NCBI GenBank assembly: GCA_033857955.1
Contig: JAWVCW010000006.1
Coordinates: forward strand, 1 to 64,000
Origin: Gaiellasilicea sp033857955
GTDB lineage: Bacteria > Actinomycetota > Thermoleophilia > Gaiellales > Gaiellaceae
DNA length: 64,000 bases
Direction of reading: 5' to 3'
The position numbers and the translations under genes were made by a program. Positions within the stretch are counted from its first letter, which is position 1. Each line of letters opens with the position of its first letter. The notes under the pieces were generated by a model. It saw only the letters and a list, made by a program, of their open reading frames with translations. It was not told the origin of the DNA and ran no database searches. This document shows, one piece after another, positions 31,576-39,732 of this stretch.

Positions 31576-32339
31576 CGCTTCCGCGCCTTCCAGATCTCCT
31601 CCCACGGCCACTTTTTCGCCCACTCGGCGTTCGAGTGGTAGAAGGCAGCGTTCTCTGCCTCTGCCGGTGCGTAGAGCTCGATCAGATCGAGCACGTCGAA
31701 TCCCGACTCGCGCAGGAGCTTGAACAGGTCACCGTGGCCGAGCTGGAACTCGGTCGTGTTCTCGTCCTCCCAGTCGAGGCGGTGCAGACCGCGCTGCGGC
31801 CGCTGCAAGGTCTCGTGCCATCCGTCGAGTGCGGCGCAGAGCATTGAGATCGTCGAGTTGCGGAGAAAGAGCAGCTCGCCGCCCGGCCGCAGCAGACGGG
31901 CTGCCTCTGGAATCCACTTGTAGGGATCGCACCAGATCGAGGCGCCGTACTCGGAGAGAGCGAGGTCGAAGGACGCGTCGGGGAGCGGCACGCTCTCCGC
32001 ATTCGCCTCGATGAGCGGAAACTCGAGCCCCGTCTCGCGCTGCAGCTGCCGCGCGGTCTCGAGCTGCGCCGGCGTGATGTCGACGCCGACCGGTCGCGCG
32101 CCCCGCCGTGCAAGCCACGCCGAGAAATAGGCCGTTCCACAACCGAGCTCGATCACGTCCTTGTCGTCCACATCGGGGAGTGCCTGGAGCTCCGACTCCG
32201 CTATCCCCCACAGGCCCCAGCTGATCTCGTCCTGTCGCCAGGCGCGAGCGCCGTGCTCGTGGGTGTGCTCCTCGTTCGACTTCGTCCAGCTCGCGCGGTT
32301 GCGGACCGCGTACTCCGGGAGCTCCTCAGACAAGCTCAT
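31572..32339 (-). CDS. Class I SAM-dependent methyltransferase
   Basis: This 255-residue protein has the methyltransferase glycine motif DVIELGCGTAYFSAWLARRG, an acidic ribose-binding residue in GVDITPAQLE, and FDLALSEYGASIWCDPYKW as the post-motif region. The N-terminal WTKSNEEHTHEHGARAWRQD and the Trp-rich C-terminus (NAEWAKKWPWEEIWKARK) are unusual for ubiquinone or rRNA methylases, so the substrate, probably a small molecule, is unknown. It overlaps ndk upstream by 14 bases and maf downstream by 4. Confidence 0.88.
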   Translation of the reverse strand: MSLSEELPEYAVRNRASWTKSNEEHTHEHGARAWRQDEISWGLWGIAESELQALPDVDDKDVIELGCGTAYFSAWLARRGARPVGVDITPAQLETARQLQRETGLEFPLIEANAESVPLPDASFDLALSEYGASIWCDPYKWIPEAARLLRPGGELLFLRNSTISMLCAALDGWHETLQRPQRGLHRLDWEDENTTEFQLGHGDLFKLLRESGFDVLDLIELYAPAEAENAAFYHSNAEWAKKWPWEEIWKARKR

Positions 32340-32745
32340 CTTGCGAGAACCAGAGTGAGATCTCGCGCTGCGCCGACTCGGGCGAATCGGAGCCGTGGAT
32401 CAGGTTGTTCGGCATCGACGTGGCGAAGTCGCCCCGGATCGTGCCCGGCTCGGCCTCCGCGGGATTGGTCGCGCCGATCGTCTTCCGCATCGTCGCGATC
32501 GCGCCCTCGCCCTCGACCACGAGCGCCCACGTCGGTGCCGAGACGATGAACTTGACCAGCTCGCCGAAGAAGGGCTTCTCGCTGTGCTCGGCGTAATGCT
32601 CCTTGCCGAGAGCCTCGCCGACACGGAGGAGCTTGCCGCCGACGATCTTGAAGCCGCGGCGCTCGATTCGTGCGAGGAGCTGGCCGGCCAGCGCCCGTTC
32701 GGTCGCGTCCGGCTTGATCAGGATGAGTGTGCGCTCCACGGCCAC
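32326..32745 (-). CDS. ndk: Nucleoside diphosphate kinase
   Basis: This 139-residue enzyme balances nucleoside triphosphate pools by phosphate transfer through a His intermediate. ERTLILIKPDATERALAG, SEKPFFGELVKFI and the active-site NLIHGSDS with the phosphorylated His are intact. Two GTG codons six bases apart could start it (32745 or 32739); the first was chosen. Its 3' end overlaps the methyltransferase gene. Confidence 0.95.
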   Translation of the reverse strand: MAVERTLILIKPDATERALAGQLLARIERRGFKIVGGKLLRVGEALGKEHYAEHSEKPFFGELVKFIVSAPTWALVVEGEGAIATMRKTIGATNPAEAEPGTIRGDFATSMPNNLIHGSDSPESAQREISLWFSQDELV

Positions 32746-32756
32746 GGCCGCGGATG

Positions 32757-33317
32757 TTACTCGTCGGCAGCCGCCCGCTTGCGGGGTGCAGTCCAGGAAT
32801 CGGCGATCGTGTCCTCGACGATTCCGGGCAGGTTCGGCGAGGAGACCGGAGTCGCGCAGTGCGGGCAGATCTGCCAGAGCGCCTCGAGCGGGCTGTTGCA
32901 CTTCACGCACGCCTGCTTCAGCCGGGTCGTGCAGACCGGGCACACGAGGAACGTCGCCTCGACCGCGGCGCGGCAGACCGGGCAGTGCAGATCGCGCTTG
33001 GAGAGTCGGTCCTCCATCGCGCGGATCTCCAGCTCGCGCTCGCGCACGTCCTCGATGTACTCCGGCGGCCGGAAGAAGAGATAGATGATCGGGCCGACAA
33101 ACGGCGGCACGAGCCCGAGCACCGTCGCCATCGCCACGAGCCACGGATCCTCGATCCGCCGGCGCGCGTCCTTGTAGACCCAGTAGGCGGTCGCCAGCCA
33201 GAAGACGGCGACGAAGAAGATGGTCAGGTTGCGGATCACCATCCACGCGCCGGAGTCGAAGAAGTCGTTGACTCCTCCGAGCAGGTTGTCGTTGGTTGTC
33301 GTTGCGGCGAGGATCAC
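32757..33317 (-). CDS. Membrane protein with double zinc ribbon
   Basis: This 186-residue protein has two membrane helices (about 28-48 and 60-82), an acidic helical linker (EDVRERELEIRAMEDRL), then four CxxC knuckles at 112-115, 126-129, 137-140 and 151-154. These form two zinc ribbons on the cytoplasmic side. It lies 11 bases upstream of ndk and overlaps the 37-residue protein by 4 bases. Double zinc ribbons often mediate protein or RNA contacts, but no function is known here. Confidence 0.85.
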   Translation of the reverse strand: MILAATTTNDNLLGGVNDFFDSGAWMVIRNLTIFFVAVFWLATAYWVYKDARRRIEDPWLVAMATVLGLVPPFVGPIIYLFFRPPEYIEDVRERELEIRAMEDRLSKRDLHCPVCRAAVEATFLVCPVCTTRLKQACVKCNSPLEALWQICPHCATPVSSPNLPGIVEDTIADSWTAPRKRAAADE

Positions 33318-33427
33318 AGGAGTAGCTTTCCCACCAGATAGCCAATCGCGAACGCGGAGCCGACGATGAAGCCTACGACCGCGAGCGCGAACGCGAGCAC
33401 GGTGACACGCTCGCGCATCTTCGCCAT
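33314..33427 (-). CDS. Single-helix membrane microprotein (37 aa)
   Basis: The ATG at 33427 gives a 37-residue protein: MAKMRERVTV then a hydrophobic helix AFALAVVGFIVGSAFAIGYL and VGKLLL. Gly and Ala spaced along the helix suit helix packing. It starts one base after the folC stop and overlaps the zinc-ribbon gene by 4 bases. That arrangement supports it as real and as a possible partner of the zinc-ribbon membrane protein. Confidence 0.65.
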   Translation of the reverse strand: MAKMRERVTVLAFALAVVGFIVGSAFAIGYLVGKLLL

Positions 33428-33428
33428 G

Positions 33429-34475
33429 TTAGGCGCCGTTCCTCGCCAGGTCGGCAAGGAGATAGAGCGAGCCGGTGACGAGCACGGGCGCATTCTCGCG
33501 CGCACGGGTGAGCGCCACCTGTGGATCGGAGACCGCCTCGACCTCGTCGAAGTGCGGTGCGGCGAGGCGAGCGAGCTCCTCCGCGGGCAGCGCACGGGCG
33601 TTCGAGGAGGTCGTTGCGATCAGCCGCCGGCCTGCCGTCGCGAGCGTCTCCAGCATCGCGCCGGCGTCCTTGTCCCGCAGAATCGAGGCGACGACGGTGT
33701 AGTCGGACCGGTCGAGCTGCGCGACGAGCCAGGCCGCGCCCTCGGGGTTGTGGGCCCCGTCACGAACCTCCTCGCCGTTCCGCTCGAGCCTGCCGGGCAG
33801 GTCGATCTGCACCTCGCGGTCGATCGGACGCCCGAGGAATGCCTCGGCAGCCTCGCGCGCGCCGCCGAGAACGACGTTCGGCCCGGCACGGTGCGCGAAC
33901 TCCTCGTCCGGGAGCACGGCGATCGTCCCCTCCTGGACGACCGCGAGCTTCTCGGCCGCGATCTCCTCGCGCGTCCCCCCGAGCACGTCGGTGTGCTCGA
34001 GGCCGACGTTCGTCAGCAGAACGACGTGCGAGCGCAGGACGTTCGTCGCGTCGAGCCGGCCGCCGAGACCGGCCTCGATCACCGCCACGTCGACGCCATG
34101 CGCCGCGAACTCCGCGAACGCGGCCGCGCAGATCGTCTCGAACTGCGTCGCCTCCTGCGCCTCGGCCTCGGGCCGGACGCGCTCGATCACGGCCTCGAAG
34201 TCGACTTCCTTCCCGTCGACCGTGATCCGCTCGGCCCAGGAGCGAACGTGCGGCGAGACGGTCGCGCCGGTGGAGAGACCCTCGCCGAGGAGGAGGGCCT
34301 CGATCGTGCGGGTGGCCGTCGACTTCCCATTCGTGCCGACGACATGGATCGCGGGGTACGCCAGCTGGGGATCACCCAGCGCCGCGAGCAGCGTCCGCAT
34401 CCGCCCGAGGCCGAACTCCTTCGGCCACGGGCTGAGGCTCGCGAGCCAGTCCGTGTTCTCAGCCGGAGAGCGCAT
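33429..34475 (-). CDS. folC: Folylpolyglutamate/dihydrofolate synthase (short form)
   Basis: This enzyme adds glutamate to folates (and, in many bacteria, makes dihydrofolate). At 348 residues it is shorter than the common 420-450. The ATP loop VVGTNGKSTA, EAGLGGRLDATN, TNVGLEHTDVLG and DGAHNPEGAAWL are present, but the linker between the Mur-ligase central domain and the C-terminal domain is shortened before DGAHNPEG. The start is uncertain: ATG 34475 or GTG 34484, both inside the valS 3' end. It follows valS, as is usual. Confidence 0.93.
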   Translation of the reverse strand: MRSPAENTDWLASLSPWPKEFGLGRMRTLLAALGDPQLAYPAIHVVGTNGKSTATRTIEALLLGEGLSTGATVSPHVRSWAERITVDGKEVDFEAVIERVRPEAEAQEATQFETICAAAFAEFAAHGVDVAVIEAGLGGRLDATNVLRSHVVLLTNVGLEHTDVLGGTREEIAAEKLAVVQEGTIAVLPDEEFAHRAGPNVVLGGAREAAEAFLGRPIDREVQIDLPGRLERNGEEVRDGAHNPEGAAWLVAQLDRSDYTVVASILRDKDAGAMLETLATAGRRLIATTSSNARALPAEELARLAAPHFDEVEAVSDPQVALTRARENAPVLVTGSLYLLADLARNGA

Positions 34476-36870
34476 CGAGCTCACGCCGGTAGCGGGCGAG
34501 CTTCTCGCGCTCGGCCTCGACCACCTCGGGCTTGGCGTTCGCGACGAACTTCTCGTTGGCGAGCATCCGCTCACCCCGCTCGACCTCCCTGCGCAGGCGC
34601 TCGATCTCACCCGCGGCGTTCCCGTTCGCCTTCGACCGCTCCGGCCGGACGACGGCGTCGAAGATCCTCTTCTCGTCGCCCTCGAGCGGCACCGCGACTC
34701 CGCTGCGCCGGAAGATCGCGGCCGCCTCCTGGACCGCGTCGAGCGCATGGAGGTCGGCGGCGTACGCGCCGGTTGCCTCGGGCCACGGGGTGACGATCAC
34801 GCGACCAGTGGATGTATCAGGGTGGAACTGTGACCAGATCTCTTCGGTCACGTGCGGCATCACCGGATGCAGCAGCTTCAGTAACTGCTCGAGCGCGGCA
34901 AGCGCGGTCGCGCGTGCCTCGGGCTCGCCTAGCCGCGGCTTGATCGCCTCGGCGTACCAGTCGCAGAAGTCGTCGAAGGTGAGGCGGTAGAGGGCCTGCA
35001 CCGAGGGCGAGAACTCGAACGCGTTCCACGCCGCCTCGACCTCCGCCTGGGTCGAGTCGAGGCGGGCGAGGATCCATCGTTCCTCGAGCGCGCGCGGGTC
35101 GGCTTTCGGCTCCATCCGCTCCTGCAGGAGCAGCCGCGACACGTTCCAGAGCTTGTTCGCGAGCTTCCGGCCCTCTTCGAGCGGGCCCTCCGTGAAGCGG
35201 ACGTCCTGGGTGGACGACATCTTCAGCAGCCCGTAGCGCGTTGCGTCGGCGCCGTGCTTTGCGATCAGGTCGAGCGGGTCGACGCCGGTACCGAGGCTCT
35301 TCGACATGCGGCGGCCGTCCGAGGCCAGGATCGTCGAGTGGATGATCACGTCGGTGAACGGGACGTCCCCCATCAGCTCGAGCCCCGTCCAGATCATCCG
35401 GTTCTCCCAGAGGCGGATGATCTCGCGGGCAGTCGAGTTGACGTTGCCGGGGTAGTAACGCTCTAGCTCGGGCGTCTGCTCGGGCCAGCCGAGCGTCGCG
35501 TACGGCCAGAGCGCCGACGAGAACCAGGTGTCGAGGACATCGGGGTCGCGCACGAGCTCGGTCGAGCCGCACGTCGCACAGGCCTCCGGCGGCGGCCAGG
35601 CGCAGGTCACGTGCTCGTTCGGGCAGTACCAGAGCGGCTGCTGGTGGCCCCACCAGAGCTGACGGGAGATGTTCCAGTCCGGGATCTCCTCGAGCGAGCG
35701 GATCGCGAACTGGTGCTGCGACTCGGGGTGGTAGCGCACGCGCCGCTCGCGCAGCGCCGCCAGCGCCGGCTTGCGCGGCTCTTCCATCGCCACCCACCAC
35801 TGGAGCGAGACGAGCGGCTCGATCCGCGTGTGGCAGCGCTCGCACGTACCGACTGCATGCCGGTAGTGCTCCCGCTTCTCGAGCTGGTCGTGCTCCTTCA
35901 GCCACGCGAGAATGGCCTGGTCGGCCTCCTCCTGCGTCTTCCCCGCAAGGTGGCCCGCGTTCTCGTTCATCCGCCCGTCGAGCCCGATCACCGTGAGGAC
36001 GGGCAGGCCGTGGTCGCGGCCGATGTCGAAGTCGGTGGGGTCATGGCCCGGGGTGATCTTCAGCGCGCCCGTGCCGAACTCCGGCTCGACCCGCTCGTCG
36101 GCGATCACCGGCACGGCCCGCTCGACGTACGGGACGAGTACCTCCTTGCCGATTGCGTCACGGTAGCGCTCGTCGTCCGGATGCACGGCCACGGCCACGT
36201 CGGCGAGGATCGTGGCCGGACGGACGGTCGCGATCGTGATGTGTCCCGACCCATCCGTGAAGGGATAGCGCGCGTACGTGAGCGTGTCGTCCATCTCCTC
36301 ATGCGCGACCTCGAGATCGGAGATGGCGGTCTCGTGGAACGGGCACCAGTTGACGATCCGGTTGGCGCGGTAGATCCAGCCGCGCTCCCAGAGGTGGACG
36401 AAGAACCGCATCACGGCCTCGATGTAGGCGTCGTCCATCGTGAACCGCTCGCGCTCGTAGTCGAGCGAGGCACCGAAGCTGCGGTACTGCCCCATGATCG
36501 TGCGGCCCGTCTCCTCGAGATGCCGCCACACGCGCGCGACGAAGGCCTCGCGCCCGAGCTCCTTGCGCGAGGTGCCCTCGCTCGCGAGCTGCTTCTCGAC
36601 GACGTTCTGCGTCGCGATGCCCGCGTGGTCGTAGCCCGGCTGCCAGAGCGTGTCGTAGCCCTGCATCCGGTGCCAGCGGATCAGGACGTCCTGGATCGAG
36701 CCGTTCAGCGCATGGCCCATGTGCAGCGCACCCGTCACGTTCGGCGGCGGCACGCAGATCACGAACGTCTCGTCGCGGCGCTTGCCGGCGCCCGCGCGAT
36801 AGAGCCCCTCCTCCTCCCAGGTGCGCTGCCAGCGCTCCTCGACCCCTTCCGGCTTGTACAGCGGCTCCAT
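34459..36870 (-). CDS. valS: Valyl-tRNA synthetase
   Basis: This 803-residue class I aminoacyl-tRNA synthetase charges tRNA-Val. PPPNVTGALHMGH (from residue 41) is the ATP HIGH site and MSKS (522-525) the second. The editing domain (about 200-340) starts ARYPFTDG. Two Cys pairs (CERC and CATC with the HxxC-like parts between 340 and 435) suggest bound zinc. A C-terminal coiled coil (LRREVERGERMLANEKFVAN) is typical. The length fits the shorter bacterial form. folC follows with an overlap. Confidence 0.96.
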   Translation of the reverse strand: MEPLYKPEGVEERWQRTWEEEGLYRAGAGKRRDETFVICVPPPNVTGALHMGHALNGSIQDVLIRWHRMQGYDTLWQPGYDHAGIATQNVVEKQLASEGTSRKELGREAFVARVWRHLEETGRTIMGQYRSFGASLDYERERFTMDDAYIEAVMRFFVHLWERGWIYRANRIVNWCPFHETAISDLEVAHEEMDDTLTYARYPFTDGSGHITIATVRPATILADVAVAVHPDDERYRDAIGKEVLVPYVERAVPVIADERVEPEFGTGALKITPGHDPTDFDIGRDHGLPVLTVIGLDGRMNENAGHLAGKTQEEADQAILAWLKEHDQLEKREHYRHAVGTCERCHTRIEPLVSLQWWVAMEEPRKPALAALRERRVRYHPESQHQFAIRSLEEIPDWNISRQLWWGHQQPLWYCPNEHVTCAWPPPEACATCGSTELVRDPDVLDTWFSSALWPYATLGWPEQTPELERYYPGNVNSTAREIIRLWENRMIWTGLELMGDVPFTDVIIHSTILASDGRRMSKSLGTGVDPLDLIAKHGADATRYGLLKMSSTQDVRFTEGPLEEGRKLANKLWNVSRLLLQERMEPKADPRALEERWILARLDSTQAEVEAAWNAFEFSPSVQALYRLTFDDFCDWYAEAIKPRLGEPEARATALAALEQLLKLLHPVMPHVTEEIWSQFHPDTSTGRVIVTPWPEATGAYAADLHALDAVQEAAAIFRRSGVAVPLEGDEKRIFDAVVRPERSKANGNAAGEIERLRREVERGERMLANEKFVANAKPEVVEAEREKLARYRRELDALSG

Positions 36871-36938
36871 GCGCGGATTGTACGGCCCCCGGTTAGGAAA
36901 CCGCTTGTGCCGGGGATACTCCTTGGTGACAACTCTAC

Positions 36939-36957
36939 GAGAGGTGAATCACCTCTC
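36939..36957. promoter_or_regulatory. Perfect 9-bp inverted repeat upstream of hydrolase gene
   Basis: GAGAGGTGA-A-TCACCTCTC is a perfect palindrome with one central base, lying 21 bases before the TTG start of the secreted hydrolase and just upstream of its AAGGAGG ribosome site. Its position in the promoter/leader suits a repressor operator or an RNA hairpin affecting the leader. No regulator gene is adjacent. Confidence 0.5.
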
Positions 36958-36978
36958 ACATTCAAGGAGGAGACCCCC

Positions 36979-38283
36979 TTGCGCCGACGCCGCCTGCTGC
37001 TGCTCGCCGCCCTTGCCGCAGCCCTCGCGGTTCCCGCCGCGGCGGCAGGCGCTCCGGCCTCCCGGCAGATCGACCGCTTCGACCGGGCAATGGACCGGAT
37101 CGTGGCGGAGCCCTACCAGCCGGCGTACGTGCCGTCCGGCTACGACAGTGCCTTCGCGCCGACACTCGTGCCGAACACTGCCCCGGCGCAGGACTACACC
37201 TCGGGCTCGATCCCGGAGAGCCCCGACCGTCCCGCCTGGCCGGCAGCGTTCCAGCTCGTCTTGATCACCTCGGGCGACGGTGCCCCGCTCTTCGCGCGCG
37301 TCGGTCTCCATCCGGGCGCGAAGCGGCCCGGCGTCGTCGTCGTGCACGGATTCAACACGAACGGGAAGGAATCCGTGGTCCGCTGGGCCGCGATGCTCTA
37401 CGCCAACGGCTACAACGTGATCGCCGCCGACCAGCGCTCGTTCGCAGCCGAGCACGACGCCGGCTACGGCCCGCCGTCCTGGGTGCAGACGTTCGGCTGG
37501 AAGGAGTCGGAGGACGTCCTTGCCGCCGGCCGCTACCTCGCCGCCCAGCCGGGTGTCGGCGACGTCGGCGTAATGGGCTTCAGCCTCGGCGCGCAGGACA
37601 CCGTCCTCGCACTGGCGCTCGACGGCCGGCAGCCCGCAAAGCGCCGCGTCTTCTCCGCGGGCCTCACGTTCAGCGGTCCGGCCGATCAGAACACGCAGGT
37701 CTACTCGACGGCCGCGCCGCCCTTCTGTCAGACGCCGTTTTGCACATACCCGGCAACGCAGGCGCTCGTGATCCTCGTCGTGCCGCCGTACTCGACGAGT
37801 GATCCGTGCAAGGTGCTCGCGAACGCATCGGCCATGTACGGCGAGGACCAGTACTCGATCCTCGCCCACGAGTCGGCCTACCACGCGCAGACCGCCGTCA
37901 GGGTGCCGCTGCTGAACGTCTACGCCGCAGACGACGAGCTCGTCCAGCCGTTCCACGCGACCATGATGGCCGGCTACGAGGCCGGCAACCCGCTCCAACG
38001 CACGCTCGAGGTGCAGAAGGGCAACCACGCCTACTTCTACGACCGCTGGTGGCAGCAACGGGCAGCCCTCCTCTACCTGAAGGAGACGCTCCCGGACGCG
38101 TCCGCGAACGCCGCCGTCGGGGTCGAGGCGACCGTCAACCGGACGCCGGGCGGAGCGCCCTTCGGCGACCAGCTCGTCGCGCTCGGCTCGCCGAGCCGCG
38201 CCGATGCGGACGCGATCGCCTTCGCGGCGCCCTACGTCTGCGACACGACGCGCCCGTCGCCGGCGACGACGACCATCCCCTAG
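36979..38283 (+). CDS. Secreted alpha/beta hydrolase
   Basis: The TTG at 36979 follows AAGGAGG and gives 434 residues with a signal peptide (RRRRLLLLAALAAALAVPAA). The alpha/beta hydrolase core has the oxyanion segment VVVVHGFNTNGK, the nucleophile elbow GFSLGAQD with Ser202, the acid in NVYAADDELVQPF and the His in KGNHAYFYDRW. Cys residues near 245-260 (PFCQTPFCTYP) may form a disulfide. It probably cleaves esters or amides outside the cell; the substrate is unknown. It diverges from valS and ends 4 bases into the convergent thioesterase gene. Confidence 0.85.
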   Translation: MRRRRLLLLAALAAALAVPAAAAGAPASRQIDRFDRAMDRIVAEPYQPAYVPSGYDSAFAPTLVPNTAPAQDYTSGSIPESPDRPAWPAAFQLVLITSGDGAPLFARVGLHPGAKRPGVVVVHGFNTNGKESVVRWAAMLYANGYNVIAADQRSFAAEHDAGYGPPSWVQTFGWKESEDVLAAGRYLAAQPGVGDVGVMGFSLGAQDTVLALALDGRQPAKRRVFSAGLTFSGPADQNTQVYSTAAPPFCQTPFCTYPATQALVILVVPPYSTSDPCKVLANASAMYGEDQYSILAHESAYHAQTAVRVPLLNVYAADDELVQPFHATMMAGYEAGNPLQRTLEVQKGNHAYFYDRWWQQRAALLYLKETLPDASANAAVGVEATVNRTPGGAPFGDQLVALGSPSRADADAIAFAAPYVCDTTRPSPATTTIP

Positions 38284-38801
38284 GCCGCGATCGGCTCCTT
38301 CTTCGTCAGCTGCTCTGCAACGTCGTAGATCAGCCAGGTCGATGACGCGTGCGCGTAGAGCGTCCCGTCCTCGCCCTCGAGCCTGGCCTCCGCAGTGGCC
38401 ACGCGGGAGCCCGGATGCACGACGACTCCCTCCGCGCGAAGGATCCCGGACGCGAGCGTCACAGGGTGGACGAAGCTCGTCTTCAGCTCGATCGTGACCG
38501 GCGCGATGTTCGCGTCGAGCTTCGAGTGGACCGCGCAGCCCATCACCGTGTCGAGGACGGTCGTGAGAATCCCGCCGTGAACGGCTCCGAGCGTGTTGTA
38601 GTGCTCCTCGCGCGGCTCGTAGGCGAAGACGACACGTCCCGGCATCACGTAGGTCGGAGCGAAGCCGACGAGCTCGGCGGCAGGCGGGGCCGGGATCAAC
38701 CCGGCCGAGATGCGGTGGAGGATCTCGAGTCCCGTCAGTCCCTGGGAGAGCAGGGCGGCCTCTGCGGGGTCGTGCCAGGTGATCGTGCGGGTGCGGGTCA
38801 T
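38280..38801 (-). CDS. PaaI-family thioesterase (hotdog fold), first copy
   Basis: This 173-residue hotdog-fold protein should cleave acyl-CoA thioesters, as PaaI does for phenylacetyl-CoA intermediates. The active-site motif is HYNTLGAVHGGILTTVLDTVMG, with the typical Asp and Gly-Gly. It shares the motif and layout with the protein at 47729-48211 (residues HYNPIGSVHGG), so the two are paralogues. It diverges from the HxlR regulator, with a palindrome between them, and may be regulated by it. The substrate is unknown. Confidence 0.9.
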   Translation of the reverse strand: MTRTRTITWHDPAEAALLSQGLTGLEILHRISAGLIPAPPAAELVGFAPTYVMPGRVVFAYEPREEHYNTLGAVHGGILTTVLDTVMGCAVHSKLDANIAPVTIELKTSFVHPVTLASGILRAEGVVVHPGSRVATAEARLEGEDGTLYAHASSTWLIYDVAEQLTKKEPIAA

Positions 38802-38849
38802 CGCCCATCTCCTGTCAGTTGCTTTTCGCTACGCACCCTAGACTAGTGG

Positions 38850-38864
38850 GTTGCAAAATGCAAC
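38850..38864. promoter_or_regulatory. HxlR-type operator candidate (GTTGCA-AAA-TGCAAC)
   Basis: A perfect 6-bp inverted repeat with a 3-base spacer lies in the 75-base divergent region between the thioesterase and HxlR genes. A TATGAT -10-like box abuts it at 38865-38870, so protein binding here would block the HxlR promoter. HxlR family operators are typically palindromic and adjacent to their own gene, which fits. Confidence 0.6.
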
Positions 38865-38876
38865 TATGATGTGCGC

Positions 38877-39329
38877 ATGCTGAAGAGCGACTGGACCCGT
38901 GACAACTGTGCGGTCGGCAATACGCTCGCCGTGATCGGCGAGCGGTGGACGCTCCTCGTCCTCCGAGAGTCGTTCCTCGGCGTCCGCCGTTTCGAGCAGC
39001 TGCAGCGGTACACAGGCATGGCGCGGAACATCCTCAGCGACCGCCTGAACACGCTCGTCGCCCACGGAGTCCTGGAGCGCGAGCTCTACCAGGAGCGGCC
39101 GCAGCGCTACGAGTACCGCCTCACCGACAAGGGCCTCGACCTCTATCCCGTGCTGCTGACGCTCATGGACTGGGGATCGAAGCACCTCGCAGGCGAAGCG
39201 ATGACCTTGCAGCACAAGCACTGCGGCGCAGTCGCGATGCCGCACCTTGCCTGCCCGGAGTGCGGCGAGCGCGTCGTCGCACGCGACATGCGCGCCGTGC
39301 GGGACGAGGCGCTCCCGAAGAGCGCCTAG
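38877..39329 (+). CDS. HxlR-family transcription regulator
   Basis: This 150-residue regulator has the winged-helix HxlR fold: CAVGNTLAVIGERWTLLVLRE, then FEQLQRYTGMARNILSDRLNTLVAHGVLER and the wing YEYRLTDKGLDLYP. A C-terminal CxxC-like part (CPECGERV, residues near 123-126 in the protein) adds a possible metal- or redox-sensing site beyond the usual HxlR core. The start at ATG 38877 lies six bases after the -10-like TATGAT, so a leaderless transcript is possible; GTG 38871 is an alternative. It probably controls the divergent thioesterase gene. Confidence 0.9.
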   Translation: MLKSDWTRDNCAVGNTLAVIGERWTLLVLRESFLGVRRFEQLQRYTGMARNILSDRLNTLVAHGVLERELYQERPQRYEYRLTDKGLDLYPVLLTLMDWGSKHLAGEAMTLQHKHCGAVAMPHLACPECGERVVARDMRAVRDEALPKSA

Positions 39330-39688
39330 GAAGCCCGCTCGCCGCGGAGATTCAGGAAGAACGAGGCGAAGACGCCGGCGATGCCGGTGACGAGGAAGAG
39401 AGCGGTGAGCTCGAGGACGATGTCGACGACCCTCCCGCCGGTCGTGACCGGGTTCTTCATCTGCGACGAGACGGTCAGCAGCTGGACGGTCGAGAAGAAG
39501 AACGCGTCCCAGAGGTTGTGGATCTCGCTCGAGCGCACGTCGTCCTCGAAGAGCCACATCAAAGCCGTCCCGACCGCATCGACGATGCCGATGAGGATGA
39601 GCGCCTCCCGCAGCCGGCGGCGCAGCACGTTGTGCGGGTGTGGGGGCTCCCGGCGAAACAGAAGCCGCACGTGGTGCGGTAATTCCAC
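39326..39688 (-). CDS. Two-helix pore-loop (channel-like) membrane protein
   Basis: This 120-residue protein has the plan of a two-helix potassium-channel subunit: helix 1 (about 30-47), a pore helix (58-70, WDAFFFSTVQL), a filter-like turn (LTVSSQ, 71-76), and helix 2 (87-112). The usual TVGYGD filter is replaced by TVSSQMKNP, so potassium selectivity is unlikely or altered. A basic N-terminus faces the cytoplasm. It ends in the convergent HxlR gene by 4 bases. It could be an ion channel of unusual selectivity or a non-conducting relative. Confidence 0.75.
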   Translation of the reverse strand: MELPHHVRLLFRREPPHPHNVLRRRLREALILIGIVDAVGTALMWLFEDDVRSSEIHNLWDAFFFSTVQLLTVSSQMKNPVTTGGRVVDIVLELTALFLVTGIAGVFASFFLNLRGERAS

Positions 39689-39732
39689 GAGCCGAGGATG
39701 GCGACGCGACCGGACGGCTTCGCGCTCCCCGC

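Noticed and set aside
36949..38808. A 619-residue minus-strand frame through the hydrolase and thioesterase
   Set aside because: Both of those genes have clear domain motifs in their own frames; this frame has none.
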